Shown here one piece after another: positions 35,579 to 37,918 of a stretch of DNA of 37,918 bases. The position numbers were made by a program, and so were the translations under genes. How positions within the stretch are numbered: the stretch's first letter is position 1; each line of letters opens with the position of its first letter. The DNA comes from an uncultured Actinomycetes bacterium (GTDB lineage Bacteria; Actinomycetota; Actinomycetes; Nanopelagicales; Nanopelagicaceae), in assembly GCA_903871555.1 (NCBI GenBank), contig CAIQHM010000079.1, forward strand, positions 1 to 37,918, read 5' to 3'. The notes under the pieces were generated by a model. That model was given only the letters and a program-made list of their open reading frames with translations. It was not told the origin of the DNA and made no database searches.

Positions 35579-36343
35579 ATGGCAAATTCCCCAATAATGA
35601 CGCTGAGCATTGATTGCGGCGGGCTTAGCATCAAGGCTTCGGTGCTTGATGAAGATGGCACGATGCACGCACCTGCAATTGCTGTGCCAACCCCATACCC
35701 ACTTACTCCAGCAGATTTAATTAACGTCTTTAAAGATATCGCCTCAAAATTGCCCAAAGCAGATCGCATTACTGTCGGCTTTCCCGGAATGGTTCGCCAC
35801 GGCGTAGTTGTTAATACCCCGCATTACATAAATGTAAAAGGACCGCGCACCAGAGTTGATCCAGAGCTATTTTATGCCTGGAAAGGTTTAGATTTTAGAA
35901 GTTTGGTTGAAGCTACATTTAACTTGCCAACCCTGATGCTAAACGATGCTGAAGTGCATGGCGCAGGTGTTGTTGCTGGTTCGGGCTTTGAAGTTGTTTT
36001 AACTCTTGGCACTGGCCTTGGATGCGCAGTATTTGATGGCGGCAAACTTGCTCCCCATATTGAACTTTCACATGCGCCAATTCGTCGTTCAACAATTTAC
36101 GATGAATGGATTGGTGAACATGAACGGCGCAGACTTGGTGATTCATTCTGGTCTCGGCGCATACGTGCGATGGTTACTGATTTACGTCCAGTGTTTCACT
36201 GGGATCGACTTTATTTAGGTGGCGGAAATGCCCGCCGAATCCGCCCGGATGTTTTAGAACTTATTGGTGACGATGTAGTGATTGTTCCAAATGCCGCCGG
36301 AATTGTTGGTGGTGTGCGTGCCTGGAATTTAACTCGTATTTAA
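35579..36343 (+). CDS. ppgK: ROK-family kinase, polyphosphate-glucokinase-like
   Basis: A 254-residue sugar kinase of the ASKHA/ROK group. The phosphate loop is DCGGLSIKAS (residues 12-21), the catalytic Asp D123 in LNDAEVHGAG, and LGTGLGCAVFDGG follows. The second half (ELSHAPIRR, then IGEHERRRLGDSFWSRR and RLYLGGGNARRI) resembles polyphosphate glucokinases. It lacks the ROK zinc-cysteine cluster, as those enzymes do. It would phosphorylate glucose with polyphosphate or ATP. No ribosome binding site is visible before ATG 35579; ATG 35597 is an alternative. Confidence 0.75.
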   Translation: MANSPIMTLSIDCGGLSIKASVLDEDGTMHAPAIAVPTPYPLTPADLINVFKDIASKLPKADRITVGFPGMVRHGVVVNTPHYINVKGPRTRVDPELFYAWKGLDFRSLVEATFNLPTLMLNDAEVHGAGVVAGSGFEVVLTLGTGLGCAVFDGGKLAPHIELSHAPIRRSTIYDEWIGEHERRRLGDSFWSRRIRAMVTDLRPVFHWDRLYLGGGNARRIRPDVLELIGDDVVIVPNAAGIVGGVRAWNLTRI

Positions 36344-36349
36344 ATAAAA

Positions 36350-36658
36350 TTAAGAAGCGGTAGAGAATGAATCGGAGTCGATCTTCTCGTTTCGACTTAA
36401 AATAGCTAGGCGATCTTCCTCAGTTAAGCCGCCCCAGATTCCATAAGGCTCGGCCAATGTAAGTGCTTGCTTTCTGCAAGCTTGTAAAACTGGACAAGAT
36501 GCACATACGGCCTTTGCCGCATTCTCGCGATTCTTACGACGAGGCCCACGTTCACCATCGGTATAGAAGAACATTTCAGTTGGCAGTTCACGACAAGCAG
36601 CAGATTCCTGCCATTCCCAATCAGAAGCAATTGGTCTTGGTTGCGCTTGTGTCGTCAT
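36350..36658 (-). CDS. whiB3: WhiB3-type iron-sulfur transcription regulator
   Basis: WhiB-family protein of 102 residues. Four cysteines (C22, C52, C55, C61) bind a [4Fe-4S] cluster, GIWGG (residues 73-77) is the sigma-factor-interacting turn, and a basic tail region follows. MFFYTDGERGPRRKNREN and AEPYGIWGGLTEEDR closely resemble mycobacterial WhiB3, which has the same length and also lies next to groEL. WhiB3 senses redox state and partners the housekeeping sigma factor. TGGAG lies 7 bases before the ATG. The gene is convergent with the kinase, 6 bases apart. Confidence 0.93.
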   Translation of the reverse strand: MTTQAQPRPIASDWEWQESAACRELPTEMFFYTDGERGPRRKNRENAAKAVCASCPVLQACRKQALTLAEPYGIWGGLTEEDRLAILSRNEKIDSDSFSTAS

Positions 36659-36693
36659 TTGAACTCCAGTTCTTTAACTAGTTACTAGTTCGG

Positions 36694-36722
36694 ATACTAC
36701 AACCGCGCCATAAGTTGTTCAA
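36694..36722 (-). promoter_or_regulatory. Promoter of whiB3
   Basis: On the minus strand, TTGAAC (36722-36717), 17 bases, TAGTAT (36699-36694). The leader is about 30 bases. Between -10 and start lies the doubled ACTAGTT/AACTAGTT element (36676-36690), which may be a regulator site. Confidence 0.65.
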
Positions 36723-36808
36723 CTATTTCGCATCATTTTGGCCAAATTGACCCATCTTTGAAGCGTTTTCAGGTGGCGCGGCTCACTGCTTATCGGGAGA
36801 ATGGCGCC

Positions 36809-37729
36809 ATGATCCGCGCTCTCGAGGCCTTAGAACCTAATGAATCGCTGACAGTTGCCGCCGTAGCCAGAAGGCTGGGGGTGGCGCCAGCGACACTTCG
36901 TACTTGGGACCACCGATATGGAATAGGTCCTAGTAAGCACAACGCCGGTACGCACCGTAGATATTCCGCGGCCGATTTAATTAGGTTAACTGCCATGGCT
37001 CGCTTGGTAGTTGCGGGTGTCGCCCCAAAAGATGCCGCGTTCAAAGCCTTAAAACTAAGCGTTAAAGGAAACATTGCCGCGGTAGAAAAAGTTTGCCGCG
37101 AGCCTGAGGATCAGAGCAATCTAGTTTCACTTCTTCACAAATCAGCCATGAAATTTGACCAGAAGAAAATTGAGGATGGCGTTAGAAAGTCGATTACACA
37201 AATTGGGGTTGAAGCAACCTGGCTTGAAGTTCTAGCTCCCTTACTAAATGAAGTTGGCGACGAATGGGTTCGTACTGGAAATGGGATTGAAGTCGAACAT
37301 TTTCTAAGTGAAATAATCCGAAAAATCTTGAGCGAAAATTTTGGAAAGATAGCTAAACCAAAGAATTCCAGACCTGCGCTATTGGCTTGTGTAGAAAATG
37401 AAACACACACTCTCGCATTGACTGCGCTTGCAGCCGTTTTAGCAGAAGCTAAAGTCGAATGTATTTTTCTTGGCGCTAGAACTCCTCAAATCGCACTCAA
37501 TCAAGTTATTATCAAATCTGCGCCACCAGCAATCTTCCTCTGGGCCCAGATGGGTGAAAACGCCGACCATAATTTAATTAAATCTCTTCCTACGATCCGC
37601 CCAGCGCCAAGAGTGTTACTAGGTGGGCCAGGTTGGAATTCTGCAAAGGGCAAGGCTCATAGCAAGGTAGTTTTAACGCAGGGATTGAGCGATGCTCGAG
37701 ACCAGATACTGCAGGCGCTCGCAATTTGA
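36809..37729 (+). CDS. MerR-family regulator with CarH-type B12-binding domain
   Basis: Predicted light-responsive transcription factor, 306 residues. GGGAGA lies 8 bases before ATG 36809; a TTG at 36758 would add 17 residues. Residues 13-75 are a MerR winged helix (LTVAAVARRLGVAPATLRTWDHRYG, then THRRYSAADLIRL). Residues about 105-180 are a helical cap with W153-x9-E163-H164, the signature of CarH/LitR photoreceptors. Residues 187-306 are a Rossmann cobalamin-binding domain with H200 in ENETHTLA (ExHxxA, where CarH has ExHxxG) as the predicted lower cobalt ligand. It diverges from whiB3. Confidence 0.85.
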   Translation: MIRALEALEPNESLTVAAVARRLGVAPATLRTWDHRYGIGPSKHNAGTHRRYSAADLIRLTAMARLVVAGVAPKDAAFKALKLSVKGNIAAVEKVCREPEDQSNLVSLLHKSAMKFDQKKIEDGVRKSITQIGVEATWLEVLAPLLNEVGDEWVRTGNGIEVEHFLSEIIRKILSENFGKIAKPKNSRPALLACVENETHTLALTALAAVLAEAKVECIFLGARTPQIALNQVIIKSAPPAIFLWAQMGENADHNLIKSLPTIRPAPRVLLGGPGWNSAKGKAHSKVVLTQGLSDARDQILQALAI

Positions 37730-37756
37730 CCCGAATTTGAATGGTTATTGAGCGGT

Positions 37757-37918
<162 letters not shown>

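Noticed and set aside
36758-36808. TTG start for the MerR-CarH-like protein
   Set aside because: It adds 17 residues with no family match, and ATG 36809 has a better ribosome binding site.

Overview
The window looks like a chromosomal segment of a streamlined, moderately low-GC actinobacterium. A freshwater acI-type lineage (Nanopelagicales) is my best guess from gene order, base composition and protein style; I could not compare it with any database. Actinobacterial markers are a WhiB3-type iron-sulfur protein beside groES-groEL, the block alr / tsaE / tsaB / rimI / tsaD / groES / groEL / whiB3 / guaB, and Lys/Ala-rich tails on ribosomal proteins. There are no tRNA or rRNA genes, insertion sequences or CRISPR arrays. 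No gene-free stretch exceeds 300 bases. Genes are tightly packed, many with 1-8 base overlaps.

Region 1 (1-10532) holds the 3' end of rplW, then the S10/spc/secY run: rplB, rpsS, rplV, rpsC, rplP, rpmC, rpsQ, rplN, rplX, rplE, rpsZ, rpsH, rplF, rplR, rpsE, rpmD, rplO, secY, adk, map. Region 2 (10519-12099) is an opposing-strand YtcJ-like amidohydrolase that separates map from infA. Region 3 (12164-17992) is infA, rpmJ, a structured leader, rpsM, rpsK, rpsD, rpoA, rplQ, truA and an ABC-F ATPase. Region 4 (17995-24350) has its own promoter in front of rplM-rpsI, then the cell-wall precursor genes glmM and glmS, a PAP2 phosphatase, acpS and alr.

Region 5 (24347-30984) is a complete HAAT/Liv-type ABC importer (two ATPases, two permeases, one binding protein) followed by a secreted alpha/beta-hydrolase and a strong terminator. 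It overlaps the end of alr and lies between alr and tsaE, which are neighbours in mycobacteria. It looks like an accessory nutrient module: the hydrolase may release outside the cell what the transporter takes up. Region 6 (31001-33479) is tsaE, a fused tsaB-rimI, and tsaD, for tRNA t6A37 synthesis and ribosomal protein acetylation. Region 7 (33476-35561) is groES-groEL with a CIRCE operator and a terminator. Region 8 (35579-37918) is a polyphosphate-glucokinase-like ROK kinase, whiB3 on the minus strand, a MerR-family regulator with a CarH-type adenosylcobalamin domain (probable light sensor), and the 5' end of guaB.

The best candidates for undescribed biology are: the alr-linked importer plus secreted hydrolase; the rpmJ-rpsM leader, which can form mutually exclusive pairings; a conserved CCCTCTGC start region shared by the infA and rplM promoters; a perfect 12-bp hairpin inside the first codons of truA; and the CarH-like photoreceptor.
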